DNA of 64,000 nucleotides from Diphasiastrum complanatum (Eukaryota; Streptophyta; Lycopodiopsida; Lycopodiales; Lycopodiaceae): contig CM055099.1 in NCBI GenBank assembly GCA_029204225.1, positions 69,859,349 through 69,923,348 of the forward strand. The letters run 5' to 3'. The translations under genes were made by a program, and so were the position numbers. Positions 11,030-21,790 of the stretch are shown piece by piece. The notes beneath the pieces are model-generated. The model was not told where the DNA came from, ran no database searches, and saw only the letters and a list, made by a program, of their open reading frames with translations. How positions within the stretch are numbered: position 1 is the stretch's first letter; each line of letters starts with the position of its first letter.

Positions 11030-12393
11030 AGCTGTTGCGCTTGTTCCTTCGGTGTCAGAGCCAAACAGTCTAATCAGATGCAGAGGAGTCAGAGACGTCC
11101 GTGATATGTCAGAGTGAGTGAACGAGTGCGTCAAGCAAGATAGAGTAATGCAATCAAATCACAACACATACAAAACATCTACGTAAGACACAGATAAAGA
11201 AGTGTTGCTTGTATATTACATAAACTGCTTGTAATGGAGCAAGAGCAACAATTGTATGTTACAGATCTTCCGCTCTAATGCACACTGATTAATGAGAGCT
11301 AGAGATGTATTTATACATGATGACCTCATTTGTTTACAAGATATGTTTTAACTAATCTATATTTACAAATTTAGTTTAGTTCTAAATGTGTACTTGGACA
11401 TGAAGTAGTGTACAACGACATCTATACATCATTTGGATTTGAACTCCGCTTCAGGAGCATGAAGTTGTGTCGTCGTAAAAGTCGTAGTGAACCGCAATAT
11501 TGTCTTGGCAGTTCGTAACAGTCGCAATGTATGCCTGCGGTTCCTTATGGTTTTGGTCTTCACTTAAAGCGTAAGGTTGACTTTGTGGTTTGGTGTCGTT
11601 TGCCTTCGTTGAAACCGTTTTCATTGCGGTAGTGGAATATTGCAGTTTCATTGAGTTCTCTCTTGGTCTTCTTTTGTAACCGTAAGGTTGACTCAATGGT
11701 GCCTTGGCGGTTCCTTTCGGTCCCTTAGGTGGCTCCTTGCAGTTTCCCTTGGAAGGTGCTTGGCGGTTTGCCTTAGCAAGTAGAAACCGTAGTAGTGCTT
11801 GGTGGTTTTCCTTAGCACGTAGAAACCATAGTGGTGCTTGGCGGTTTGCCTTAGCATGTAGAAACCGTAGTGGTGCTTGGCGGTTTGCCTTAGCACATAG
11901 AAACCGTAGTGGTGCTTGGTGGTTTGCCTCAACACGTAGAAACCGCAATGGTGCTTGGCGGTTTGTTGCGGTTTCGTTGCCCATCGCATTTGGACCGCAT
12001 TTGAACCGTGAAAAGATTCAAATGATGGTGAAGAGATTAAAGGTGGCCAGGCCTTCAATGTATTTCATATTCTTGACATTCGAATGTTGAAATATATCAG
12101 GATTGGTTACCCTTTGATCCAGATTATGGACTGTGTACAGAAACTCGGGTATCTTACCAGATAAAAGTCTACACCTAGAAATAGAGTAGTTTTGTAGGTC
12201 TGCGTATGTGTTCAAAAACATGACCAAGATATAGGTAGCAAAACAGATATTCATAATTCCTATAGGTATCAGATGAGCTGACAATAAACCAAGATAGGTG
12301 CATCTGATCCCAAATCAATGATAAAAAATATGCAGGAAGAGTCTTGAATAGATTGTTTCACCAGGGAGAAAACTAGGAGCTTAATTTCCAACA
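11030..12393 (-). repeat. LTR of the minus-strand copia at 12.4-16 kb
   Basis: On the minus strand the LTR starts TGTTGGAAATTAAG at 12,393, right after a purine tract (12,394-12,402). A TATA box (GTATAAATAC, plus coordinates 11,306-11,316) lies about 1.08 kb downstream, giving a long U3. Much of U3 is a 39-bp minisatellite. The first ~390 bases align by eye with the LTR that starts at 53,623. The left limit near 11,030 is uncertain. Confidence 0.65.
11755..11960 (-). repeat. 39-bp minisatellite inside LTR U3, five units plus a partial
   Basis: Units start at about 11,755, 11,794, 11,833, 11,872, 11,911 and 11,950, each beginning GTGCTTGG(C/T)GGTTT and each 39 bp. As 39 is a multiple of three, both strands stay open. 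On the minus strand it reads as a 13-residue repeat (RFLRAKANRQAPL-type). In context this is LTR sequence, so the open frame is probably a by-product of the period. Confidence 0.93.
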
Positions 12394-12439
12394 GTCCCCC
12401 TTAAGGTCACGGTTGGTGCCTTGGTGCTTTCGTCAGGTT

Positions 12440-13239
12440 TAGCAGGCTAAAAAAAATTTGATGCTTGATTCTGGGAAGAGCTTTGGTGAAGATGTCTGCA
12501 GCCATTTTTGTTGTGGAGAAGTATTGAAGAATTACTTGTCCTGAAAAAACCTTTTTCCTAATGAAATAATATTAGATTTCTACATGCTTAGACTTGCCAT
12601 GAAATCAACAATTCAGAGATAGTGAAATACAGCTCAAATTGTCACACAAAATGGTGGTAGCATTGAATTGAGTGTAATGTAAATCATGAAGTAACATTCT
12701 GATCCATATAGCTTCTTTTGAAGCTTGACATCATGTAATGTACTCTGTCTCTGTTGAAGAAAGTGCAACTGATTTTTGCTTTCTTGAGTTCCACGAGATA
12801 GGACCCCCTACCAAAAAGAAACAGAACCTAAAAGTGGATTTTCGGGTTGAGGCATTTCCTCCCCAATCTGAGTCGAAGTAGCCTTGAAGGATGAGTAGAT
12901 CGATAGCGTTTCATCGTAGCATAAAATCTGATTTTAACTTACTTAAATGTATTCATCACTCTCTTTAATGCTTCTCAATGAGAGATCATAGGATTAGACA
13001 TGTATTTACTTAATGTGCTAAATCAATAGATTAATGATCCTATAAGTGAATGATAAGGCTACTTCACTAAGTCGAGCACTTCACTTTCAGAATCAACACA
13101 AGAAGGTATACCCAATACTATACTTGGATCCATTGGTGTATCAATTGGTTTTTAATTAGACATATGAAATTTTTCTATAATGTTCTCTAGATATTTCTGT
13201 TGACTGAGATAAATTTTCTTATGTAATCTATCTCTAGTG
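12440..13239 (-). pseudogene. Copia reverse transcriptase C-terminus and RNase H
   Basis: Minus-strand translation gives KKIYLSQQKYLENIIEKFHM, then PIDTPMDPS, then LIGSLIY (end of RVT_2). RNase H follows: GGPISWNSRKQKSVALSSTE, CDNLSCISLS, KSKHVEI and MAADIFTKALPR. The frame is interrupted by several stops and shifts. The purine tract and LTR at 12,393 follow immediately, so the element's 3' end is complete. Upstream the frame joins the reverse transcriptase at 13,915 once the 675-bp insertion is discounted. Confidence 0.85.
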
Positions 13240-13914
13240 TGAAGAATTGATCAAAAACCATGAAGAATAGTGTAACTTTTGTACATAATTGGGTTCCACA
13301 CATGTATGGCCAAAATGCCACGTGGCAACCCACTCCCAATGTAGGTTAGTTCAATTCAAGAGAGTTGGTCATGTCTATTTGGTGGTCATCCCTACTTTAT
13401 AGGACCTACACCTAAGTTTAAGGTGAAAATTTGACCAACTAGCTACCTACCAAGCATAACTCTAGGATCTAGGCTAGGGTTCCATTTTAGGGCAAGAAGA
13501 GTGAATTAACTTCCTTATTACATGCTGGAAATCCACCTGACTTCAAGAAGGAAGTCGAATTTGCTATGTATTCCAAGCACCCATAGTGAGAAGATAGAAT
13601 ATTTTTGGAGCTCATTCACAATCTCAAGCTAGTTCACTATGTACATTGAGTTTTTGCGATTCAAATGCAACCAAATCAATTTCTACTTGTTTCTCAGCTT
13701 GAAGGACGTACTACATCCTGTAGTACACATGTGTGGGCTCGAATTTCAATGTTGATCAATGCTTTTGATTGTTAATGCTTGTTGTTTGTCAAATTGCCAA
13801 TCTAGATCAACTTTTTTGTGTCTAGTTTTTTGATAGATTGTTAAGCAAGTATCCAATCACCCTTGTGGATCTTTTGTATATCCATTTATGGTCCTAAAGT
13901 ATAGTACTTTCACA
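13240..13914. mobile_element. 675-bp TG...CA insertion in copia reverse transcriptase (probable solo LTR)
   Basis: The inserted block starts TGAAGAATTG and ends CTTTCACA, the termini typical of LTRs. TCTAGTG lies directly on both sides (13,233-13,239 and 13,915-13,921). Ignoring the block and one copy of the repeat, the host copia reading frame runs on without a break, so this is a precise insertion. It has no gene. Inside, CACACATGTATGG and ACACATGTGTGGG resemble CACGTGTG-containing motifs in other copia LTRs of the window. A seven-base duplication is longer than the usual five for copia; two of the seven matching bases may be chance. Confidence 0.75.
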
Positions 13915-14640
13915 TCTAGTGATGTGTATTTCTAATAACAAATGAATTGTGCCTAGATCAGTCATGTCAAATTCCTTTGATAGATCACTCTTAGTAGTGT
14001 GCATTAAGGAAGTGTCGTTAGACCGAATGAATGCATCATCTATGTATAGAGCTATGTGAACTGAGTTGACACCTATGTATTTAAAACAAATGTTACGGTA
14101 AGTTGAATTGTTTGCAAAACCTAATTGAATGAGATAGGCATTGATCCTTTCGAACCATGCCCTTGCGAATTGCTTCAAGCCATAGAGTGATTTGTGTAGT
14201 TTGCACACTTTGTGTTCTTGGCCTTTGACTTCAAATCCTTCCGATTGGAAGGTGTATAGCTCTTTTTCAACATAACTATTGAGAAAGGCTATCTTGACAT
14301 CCATTTGATATATCTCGAGGTCTTTGCCGCTGCTAACACAATTAGAGTCCCGATTGACTACATTTTGACAACATGACTGAAAATTTCTTGGTAATCCATT
14401 CCTTGGACTTGAGTGAATCCTTTCACCACTAGCCGTGTTTTCCATTTAGCAATGGAACCATCAGAGTTGATCTTCTTCTTGAAGACCCACTTGGTGTCAA
14501 TAACTCTCTTGTGGGAAAGTCTACTAGTGTCCAAATCTGGTTCGTCAAAAGTGAGTCATTGCTTCATGCCACTTCACAGCATTCTTGGAGTTAACAGCTT
14601 CGGCCAGGGTCTCTGGTTCTTCTGATGAAGTCCAGAATGA
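13915..14640 (-). pseudogene. Copia reverse transcriptase (RVT_2) core
   Basis: On the minus strand: AEAVNSKNAVKWHEAM and TKWVFKKKINSDGSIAKWK (RVT_2 start), VKGFTQVQGMDY, then YQMDVKIAFLNSYVEKELY, CKLHKSLYGLKQFARAWF and the catalytic box LYIDDAF (YIDD in place of the common YVDD). EFDMTDLG follows. It would copy genomic RNA into cDNA. Stops and shifts break the chain at about 14,350 and 14,530. The C-terminal part continues at 13,239 beyond the insertion. Confidence 0.88.
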
Positions 14641-15990
14641 TTGAGGTGTGTACCTCTCAGTAACTGTTCGAGTTCTTGATGATTTTCGAACAATAGATTG
14701 ACCAAGTTGCGAGGGTGTTCCTTTTTGAAGTTGTCCAGATATGTTCGAGCTAGTCTAGACGGCTTGGTGCAGTTGGCTGTTCTCGGCTTCTGTAGCTGTT
14801 GCTGCAGGATCTGAAGAAACATCACGAGTGAAAGATTCTATGTTGTATAAAATAGGATGAGATGACACAACATCATCTGTCAATGGTTGTTTGAAGTCAA
14901 TGTATCTTCTTTGAAGATCACATCCCTAGAAACAAATGCTACATTGGTGGATGGATCATAAACTTTATAAGCCTTATGCTAACCAAGATAGCCAATGAAA
15001 AAACATTTATTTGACCTCTCATCCAGTTTCTTCTTAAGTTTCTTAGGAACATGAACGAAACATATACAACCAAAGACTTTCAAGTGGCTGACACTAGGCT
15101 TGTGTCTGTGCTAAACTTGATAAGAAATTTTGTTGTTGACGGCTTTGGTGCTGGATCTGATCTAAACATAATAGGATGTGGTAGTAGCTTCTGCCCAAAA
15201 ATTTGCAGGTAAGTGCGATTGGTGTAGCATTGCTCTGGCGGAATTAAGAAGCGTTCGATTCTTCCTTTTTACAATTCCGTTCTGCTGAGACATGTAGGGA
15301 GTTGCAAATTGTCTTCGAATGCCATATTCAGCTAGATAGTCTGACATCTCGTTGGAGATGTATTCGCGGCTCCACCATCTGTTCGGAGTGCTTTCACCTT
15401 TGTAAATATTTGGGTCTCAGCCATGGCTTTGAACTTCTTGAAGCATTCAAAGGCTTCTGATTTGTACTTAATGAACATGACTAGACCATCTAGAGTAATC
15501 ATCTATGAAGGTGATATAATAGATTGCATCTCCTAAGATGGAGTTGGCATAGGACCACAAAGATCATTGTGTACAAGATCTAATACATGTTTTGTTTTGA
15601 TGGAATGTGATTTGGGAAATCTGCTTCTAGAGTGTTTTCCATAGATGCAGGATTCACAAAAAAACAATTTCCTATCTAATGAATGAGAGAAATACAATCC
15701 ATCAACTAAATTATTACACACATATAAGAAAGTGATCTTGTATTCACATGTCCAAATTGACTATGCCAGAGAATAGCATGATCGTTTATATCATCATTTG
15801 AAACACTAGCAAAATCCCTACTACAAATCCTAAAGGTTCATTGAAATACAAACTAATAAAATCATGTTTCTGGGCTATCTAATTTATGTCGATGAATAAA
15901 CCGATAACATGATCCTGGTGTTTGATATGCACGTCAAGCTTAGCAGTAGTCTTAATCTGTTATATGTGTATTTAATTTGTTAATCACATG
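14641..15990 (-). pseudogene. Copia integrase and pre-integrase region
   Basis: In minus order: a protease/linker remnant near 15,960, then the GAG-pre-integrase (LWHSQFGH at about 15,760, then CESCIYGKHSRSRFPKS and LVHNDLCGPM). Weak integrase core follows, then SDYLAEYGIRRQFATPYMSQ and QQNGIVKRKNRTL (15,160-15,350). The third catalytic position, normally Glu in QQNGVAERKNRT, is Lys here. Acidic linker follows to about 14,641. Gag is not recognisable; a CACTA scrap begins just beyond 15,990 on the other strand, so the 5' half of this copia is lost. Confidence 0.82.
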
Positions 15991-16019
15991 TTGCTCTATA
16001 ATTTTGTTTTTGATACATT

Positions 16020-16420
16020 GTTACTTGACAAGGTGGACCGATGCAAATGAGAAGTTCACATTCTTCTTTTTCAAATGATGAGGATGGACCATCATAGATT
16101 GGATCAGAGGCTTGGCTATACGAGAGAATACCATGCCCATTTACACAATGTAAATATATCAAGACCATGTAGACAAAGAGATTTTGTGGTAAAGGGGACC
16201 TTGATGTGGACAATGCATGACTTTCTTGGATATGGGGAATGTTCCGGTGAGATATTGTTGCCATTGGTTCAATTCATGATATTAAATCAATTTTTTATTC
16301 GCAAATTTTCTTTCGATTCAAACATTACACTCACAATTAAGTCGGTTGTAGTGGGTTTCTTTCCTTGCCTAACCTCAAACCAAGATCTAGTCAATCTAGC
16401 ATCAAAGAGACGAAGTTAGT
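16020..16420 (+). pseudogene. CACTA (En/Spm) transposase fragment, Transposase_21-like
   Basis: The plus-strand frame contains FVVKGTLMWTMHDFLGYGECSG. This corresponds to the very characteristic CACTA transposase segment (K..LLWT.NDFPAYG.LSG) found before the CxxC zinc ligands. The zinc segment itself is not seen downstream, where the frame becomes hydrophobic and featureless, so only about 60-100 codons are informative. The segment upstream (REYHAHLHNVNISRPC) may belong to it. It sits between a minus-strand copia and a minus-strand LTR, and is probably a remnant of the same type of CACTA as the 20.5-22.8 kb piece, which carries the later domains. It is too short to be functional. Confidence 0.6.
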
Positions 16421-16429
16421 TGTCACGCA

Positions 16430-17093
16430 TAGATTCGTTCCCATGAGAGCGATAGTATAGTTCAGATTTCAACATGATTGGAAGATTCACATCTAACTCT
16501 AACATCCATTAACCCTAAGCACTAACATTACATCCACTAACACTACATCCACAACAAAGATAGCTTACTCTTTCTCTCTCTCCCTTTCTCCCTCATAAAA
16601 AGTATAATAACATGCAATCCCAATAACAATCAGATCCAACAATTAGCAAAACACAAATAAAGCATGAGAGATGAAAGAAAAGTGATAGAGAGCAAGGACA
16701 TTCATCAATTCATTTCACAAAAAAACCAATCTGCTTTATTCAGATGAGGAAATGAACATGTGTAGGAACTCGAGTTGGTCCCTTTTTATAGTAGAGAGGA
16801 GGACCCTAGCCTCTAAATCATATTGGTCCATTTTTGCCTCCCTAATTATTCAAATTTAAAAAGGAGTGGAAACCATCCAAATTGGAGGGAAACCTCACTT
16901 TATTCACTAACTTGACATTTAGGCCTTGCGACATTAAAAGTCCCGTAAAAAAGGCCTAAAGTCCTTTTATTGTCTTTCTAATTATCAAATCTCTATGTGA
17001 TCATCAGGTTGGACTTACACACGTAGGGTGCCAAATCCATCTCACTTACTAACTAGGGTTAGGGTTGCCTTGGGATCCGCAAACCCTCCAACA
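16430..17093 (-). repeat. LTR at the 3' end of the gag-protease element
   Basis: On the minus strand a purine tract (GGTGGGGGATAA) is followed by TGTTGGAGGG at 17,093. About 300 bp inside lies a strong TATA box (ACTATAAAAAGGG, plus coordinates 16,779-16,791), with an AATAAA near 16,735. This is the order expected of U3-R-U5. The outer end near 16,430 is estimated; no second copy lies in the window. Confidence 0.65.
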
Positions 17094-17429
17094 TTATCCC
17101 CCACCAAAACTGGTGGCGGTCCCACGACACCTGCGAGATGCAGTTATTTTTTATTACCTTCGCGACGAATCTTTATTAAATGGTACTGCACCTTCTCCAT
17201 AAAGTCAAGTCGGGCAGTGTTAAAATCCAAATTATGTGGCAACAAACAACGATGGGCTCCTGCAATCCACTTTGAGATTGTCCATGATGTGAAGCGAGAA
17301 TCCTAGGAGCCTCCCATCATTGCTGCCCAAAAATATAGACGAGCAACCAATAGCTGATCCTTGATATTCTCTGAGGCCATTGGCTTATTTGGATTGAATG
17401 TTAGAGGAGGAAGACAATCATCCCATCTA

Positions 17430-17890
17430 GTTGCCACTGATGCCAACAGAGTTGAATCTTTTGCAAACATCACCGATTGTCACACTGTCGGATCGAGAGA
17501 GTGGATATACTCCCGTTGGTACACTTGTAAGGCCCGGTAGAAATCCACTGATATCGTCCAGGCGTATGGCTAATGGATGATTGGCCAATTGGGCATATGG
17601 ATGATTGGCCAATTGGGCATATGGATTGTGATTTTGTCCATAGCCAATCCCAAATCCTTTCATTTATTCCTTCTCGGCATCGGTACATAATATGGATCTA
17701 CCCGCAATTGGCGAGGGCTGGCCACATAACTCCTGATAGATTTTAGAGTTTTCTCAAAAATGGTAACTCTCCATGCCGGCTGCTCTCCCAATGCGGGTAT
17801 TTTGTCCACTTCTTTGGAGGCCTCTATTTCAGAGGACTTGAATTTAAGGACCCAACCACCACGCGAGGACTCATGAGGGTGTTGCGCTTG
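17430..17890 (-). pseudogene. Conserved C-terminal domain of the gag-protease element (copy 1)
   Basis: The minus-strand frame reads HPHESSRGGWVLKFKSSEIE, then ALGEQPAWR.TIFEK, then SYVASPRQLRVDPYYVPMP. It is conserved with 52,395-52,710 and 53,790-54,090, so the element family carries this ~110-residue domain after the protease. I do not recognise it; it has no reverse transcriptase or integrase signature. Downstream, a 24-bp direct duplication (about 17,573-17,620) gives PYAQLANH twice. The join to the protease end at about 17,890 looks like a deletion. Several stops and shifts occur. Confidence 0.6.
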
Positions 17891-18510
17891 CAGGATCAAC
17901 TTTGATTGCACATTCACAATTTTCAAAAGTGATTTTTCCGAAACCCCAGTTATGAATTAGTTGCGCAACTCGTAACCATGGATGTTCCAATAGGACTTGG
18001 TAGACATTTGGTGCTTCTGGTAAGTCCATTACTACGAAAGTAATGAGGAAGTGTACTCGTGCAATTCTGACAAGTATATCTTCAACCATTTCTCGCGGAT
18101 GAACTATCGTTTGATCAGCTAGCTTAATAGATCTTTGTAACGCCCCATTTTGCACATAGCTTTGTAGAAATCAAGTTAACTCCTGAACCACCATCTATCA
18201 CAGCTGCTTTCTTAGGAAATTGTCTATGTTGTATCGGCAGAGTGATATTCTTTTGTTCACTTTCCCAAGTGGCTCCGACATGGAGTACTTCATTAGATTC
18301 TTCAAATCCAGCACAACAAAGTGGCTCCCGATGGACTTCTAATTCTGCTTGAGCTAACTTTTGCGCTAAGACTTCTTTTGCTTTTGGTACCAACTTCAAG
18401 AACTCTCCCAATGAAATATTGATCTTACTAGATAAAATATTTATGAGCAGTTCTGTTTGCGGCGCTTCCGGTTCAGTCATCTTGAAGGATTCTTCATGAT
18501 GATGCAACTA
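17891..18510 (-). pseudogene. Retropepsin-like protease of the gag-protease element (copy 1)
   Basis: The frame from 18,507 runs through CCAGFEESNEVLHVGATWES, then a core KKAAVIDGGSGVNLISTKLC. After a frameshift near 18,140 it continues LADQTIVHPREMVEDILVRI, VMDLPEAPNVYQVLLEHPWL and NWGFGKITFENCECAIKVDP. Order and spacing match a clan AA aspartic protease: catalytic loop, flap, then the hydrophobic-Gly-like LL.HPWL. The usual D-[ST]-G-A is D-G-G-S-G, in both copies. It would cleave gag. The shift makes this copy defective. Confidence 0.75.
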
Positions 18511-18633
18511 ATCATTCATATCTATACGTGAATTTCTTGGTGGCTGCAATGGTGAAGAATGAACTTTGGTTGTTGCTTTAGCAACTTCAAGCTCCTCTTC
18601 TTCTTGCATATGTTTAATCCACTGTCTCATATC

Positions 18634-20187
18634 CTAATATCTTCTTTTTTCTGCATGAAGATTTGGATAGACTCCAGATGTTGTTGGTATATCGATTAAT
18701 GGTATAGAATCAGCAGGTACTGGATCCACTACTGGATCTTTCTGCTTCTGTGCTCTGGTGACTACCATCAAGGGTATATTTGATTTATTCTGAGCTACTG
18801 GGCTTCGCTTGATTGTTGTCAAATTTACAGGAGCTGTAGCTGGTGATGGCTTCGGTCTTGCTGGACAATCTTTATAGCAATGCCCATAACCACAGTCACG
18901 ACATAATGTTACAAATTTTTGTTTACTTGGACATTCTGCAACTCTATGATTTTCTCCACACACAAAGCATCCAAGTGGTGTTCTGGTCCAGTTTCTAGAT
19001 GCTTGTTTCGCGCGGCAGCATAAATAGCATACTGTTCTGAAGATCCACCTTCTTGATCATTACCATAGTTCCATTGCTCAGCACTTCTGTATGGTTTTGG
19101 TTCCATCAAATTGGCAGGAGGAGCGGAGTGCCTTGGTGGGACAGGTAAGGCTAAATGTTTCAGGATATCCAAGAGCAGATTGTTGAGGTCTAGCTGTTGG
19201 ATTTCCTCCATACTATGGTTCTCGATATCCCATTTGGGCATACTATTGTTGAATTATCCGAGGATTAAAATTGCAAAAAGCAGTCTCATGATCAGGCGAA
19301 TTACACAAATGGCATACATTGATTTTCATTCGTTTTTTCAATTGAGGACACTCTTTACTTAGTGTGATTTCTTGTACAACTAGAACACGAGGCATTTTCC
19401 CTGGTAGGAAAAGTCTTTGCAAACTTTTCAAGTTCCTTGTTCGCTTGTCCGTGAAAATCTTCCAATGCTTTGATCTTCTCATCAAATTGCAACTGCAACT
19501 TTTCCATTTGTTTCTGCTGGTTCTTCCTGAGTTTCTCAACATTATTTTTGCAGTAGCGTTAGCATTTGTTGATGCAATAGTGGTGGATGTCGTAGTGGCC
19601 TACCCTGCTATATAAGGTAACATACTGATATTCGGCTCATCATCTGACTCTTCATCCTCCTCCCGAATTGCATCATCCACAACATTTTGCAAGAGTGCAT
19701 ACTCATTATGGCGTTTCAGTTCACGTCTGCTCCGTTTAGATAAATCTAACAAAAATCACATAATCATGGCATTTTCGTTAATCAGCTCAGGTTCACACTC
19801 GGATCTGAGGTGTTTCACCCTCTCAATGCAATCTCGAACCATTTTTCGCTTTCCCATTTTAATTTTACTTAGAAGTAGGAACGAGTCTTCCATAAACTTC
19901 CAAGGTTTGAACCGTGTGATAAGGGCTCCAATCTCCCAATCTGCACGCCCAGTTTTATCTTGATTATAGTACCAATCTTGTGCTGTGCCTGTAAAGGCCA
20001 TAGGAAAAAGCTTAAGTATATCTTGAGGGAAAATTTCGCCATAGACTTCACAAGATTCAGCATAGATCTGAAGAAATCTAATTATATATGTTAATCCATT
20101 ATATTTTGGTAGATCCAAATGGGGTGCTCTTCTAGCAATGATTGGATTGACCTCCTGAGGAGCACCTCCAGGGCCAGCCATCTTCAC
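18634..20187 (-). pseudogene. Gag of the gag-protease element (copy 1), with several zinc knuckles
   Basis: ATG 20,187 opens MKMAGPGGAPQEVNPIIARR. The capsid region follows: LPKYNGLTYIIRFLQIYAES, then FTGTAQDWYYNQDKTGRADW, then ERVKHLRSECEPELINENAM. A TGA follows MIM at about 19,756. The frame continues through DDEPNISMLP, a basic coiled stretch, and three Cys/His clusters: CHLCNSPDHETAFC (about 19,300), CGENHRVAEC (about 18,940) and CRDCGYGHCYKDC (about 18,880). The last has two Cys-x2-Cys-like pairs. The knuckles package element RNA. At least three frameshifts separate the parts. The TGA sits at exactly the same place in copy 2. Confidence 0.8.
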
Positions 20188-20189
20188 AG

Positions 20190-20470
20190 ATTCAAATCAA
20201 GCAGACATTGAGATTAGATCTAGATTTTTCAATCAAAACTATCTCAGATCAGATCTGCTGACCTATTCCACTTTTCAAAATTTTGATTTCTATATCGTGA
20301 AAAAGTTTTTGAAATTCAATCAATCGATACTTTCAAAATGAAAAAATTTCTTAGAATCCAAATTAGAATGTATTAGATTTGACCCAAATTTTGACAGAGA
20401 CTTGATATGGAAAATCAAAACCTAAAAATAGTACTGGTGATGATTGTATAGAAGGCAATAGCCCTATTTT
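20190..20470 (-). other. Leader of the gag-protease element (copy 1)
   Basis: AT-rich sequence upstream of gag, without open frames of note. It carries short repeats of GATCAGATCTG type (about 20,235-20,265). No primer site matches the one of copy 2; it was probably lost at the boundary with the CACTA sequence. Confidence 0.45.
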
Positions 20471-21613
20471 GAGCTTCGACAGGACGACATATGCCATGCC
20501 TAAAGGGTGCCTTCACAAGGGACAACAAGCTAAGTGGACTAAAATCTCATGATTGGCATAAATTTTTATAGGTTGGCATGTTTTTTTTATGTTGCCTCCA
20601 CCTCAATGTTGAACATTACATTTTATAGCATGTCTTGTTTCATGATCTCATTGCACATATATGTATCTCAATGGCCAGATTGTTTTTGCACATGCAGTTT
20701 GTGCTTCCCTTGGTGTTGAGAGGGTTTCTGACATAGGAGTTAAGTAGTGCAATCTACAAAATCAGTGGTTTGGTGAGGTATGATCAATGCAAATCACATT
20801 TTTTTTTTCCTTGAGATGATTTATTAAGATGATGATCTAACTAATGCATATATTATTTTGTTTACTTTTCTTATGAAGATACATTTCATCCAAGGAGATA
20901 CCGCTAGCATCCATTGAAGCGGCAAGACAAAGCTCCACCGAGGAAATGTGTTTCATCAAGAAGCACTTTCCCACATCCATTCTCACCATTCAAATGCATT
21001 TCAATGTGCATTTGGTAGATGAGTGGCCATTGCAGGTACATCATCTACTTTCATCAATTGTCTATTCTTAGTCCATCCTAGACTATTGGTATTGTGGTTA
21101 CAATGTTCTATCAATAATATTGTCCATATTTTTAATACAGGTACTGTCCATAGCCATTGGTTGTTTTTCGTAGAAGGATTCATGAAACATTGAAAGGATA
21201 GTAAGACAAAGAGCAAGGCCTGAGGGTAGCATGGCGGAAGGATGGCTAGTGCAAGAGTTCATGATTTATATCACGGAGTTCCTTGCTCATAGCGATTCTT
21301 TTATACCTCGTCTTTGGGATAATAAGGATGATGAGCATGTTTTTGGGAAGGTTTCTAAGAGAAAAGGAGCGATCATGAGAATGAGTGAGTCCTTCAGGAC
21401 AAGGGTGAATAAGTTTTGTATTCTTAATAGCGAAGAAATGTAAAAGTGGATTTTGAGATATGAAGAGGCCAAGGATCATAGACAAACCGCTCGAGCCACT
21501 TTCAGGAGAGGGCATAGAAGACAATCATACCCACCTGACCTCGCCCTTCTACCCAAGGACATGATGCTTGATTGGCTACGCGATGCCCTTAGAGAAGCCT
21601 CGACAAACAATGA

Positions 21614-21615
<2 letters not shown>

Positions 21616-21697
<82 letters not shown>
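21616..21697. repeat. (GA)n microsatellite, about 82 bp, inside CACTA coding sequence
   Basis: The GA run lies between the DUF4218 and DUF4216 coding parts, following ...LREASTNNEE in frame. It keeps the frame open as an Arg-Glu repeat, which is a trivial result of the dinucleotide. Confidence 0.99.
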
Positions 21698-21702
<5 letters not shown>

Positions 21703-21728
21703 TTTGCAAGGGGGTGCGATGTTCATGC

Positions 21729-21790
21729 AAGCTATGTACATCATTCACATGTAAGCTATGTACACCATTCACATGTAAGCTATTTGTACA
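21729..21790. repeat. 24-bp tandem repeat, about 2.5 units
   Basis: AAGCTATGTACA(T/C)CATTCACATGT starts at 21,729, 21,753 and 21,777, the last unit incomplete. It lies just after the GA tract in the CACTA remnant. Confidence 0.9.

Larger units (their letters stand above)
17094..20460 (-). mobile_element. Gypsy-like LTR element encoding gag and protease only (copy 1)
   Basis: Minus-strand order is leader (20,460-20,190), gag (20,187-18,634), protease (18,510-17,900), a conserved C-terminal domain (17,890-17,660), a spacer, then purine tract and LTR (17,093). No reverse transcriptase, RNase H or integrase motif occurs between protease and LTR. Copy 2 (48,095-52,769, plus strand) has the same order and the same lack. 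Copy 1 lacks about 700 bp that copy 2 has between protease and C-terminal domain. The 5' LTR and primer site are missing; CACTA sequence starts at about 20,470. Confidence 0.75.

Noticed and set aside
11451-12090. Overlapping frames of 120-177 codons on both strands
   Set aside because: All are produced by the 39-bp minisatellite in the LTR; a period divisible by three keeps every frame open.
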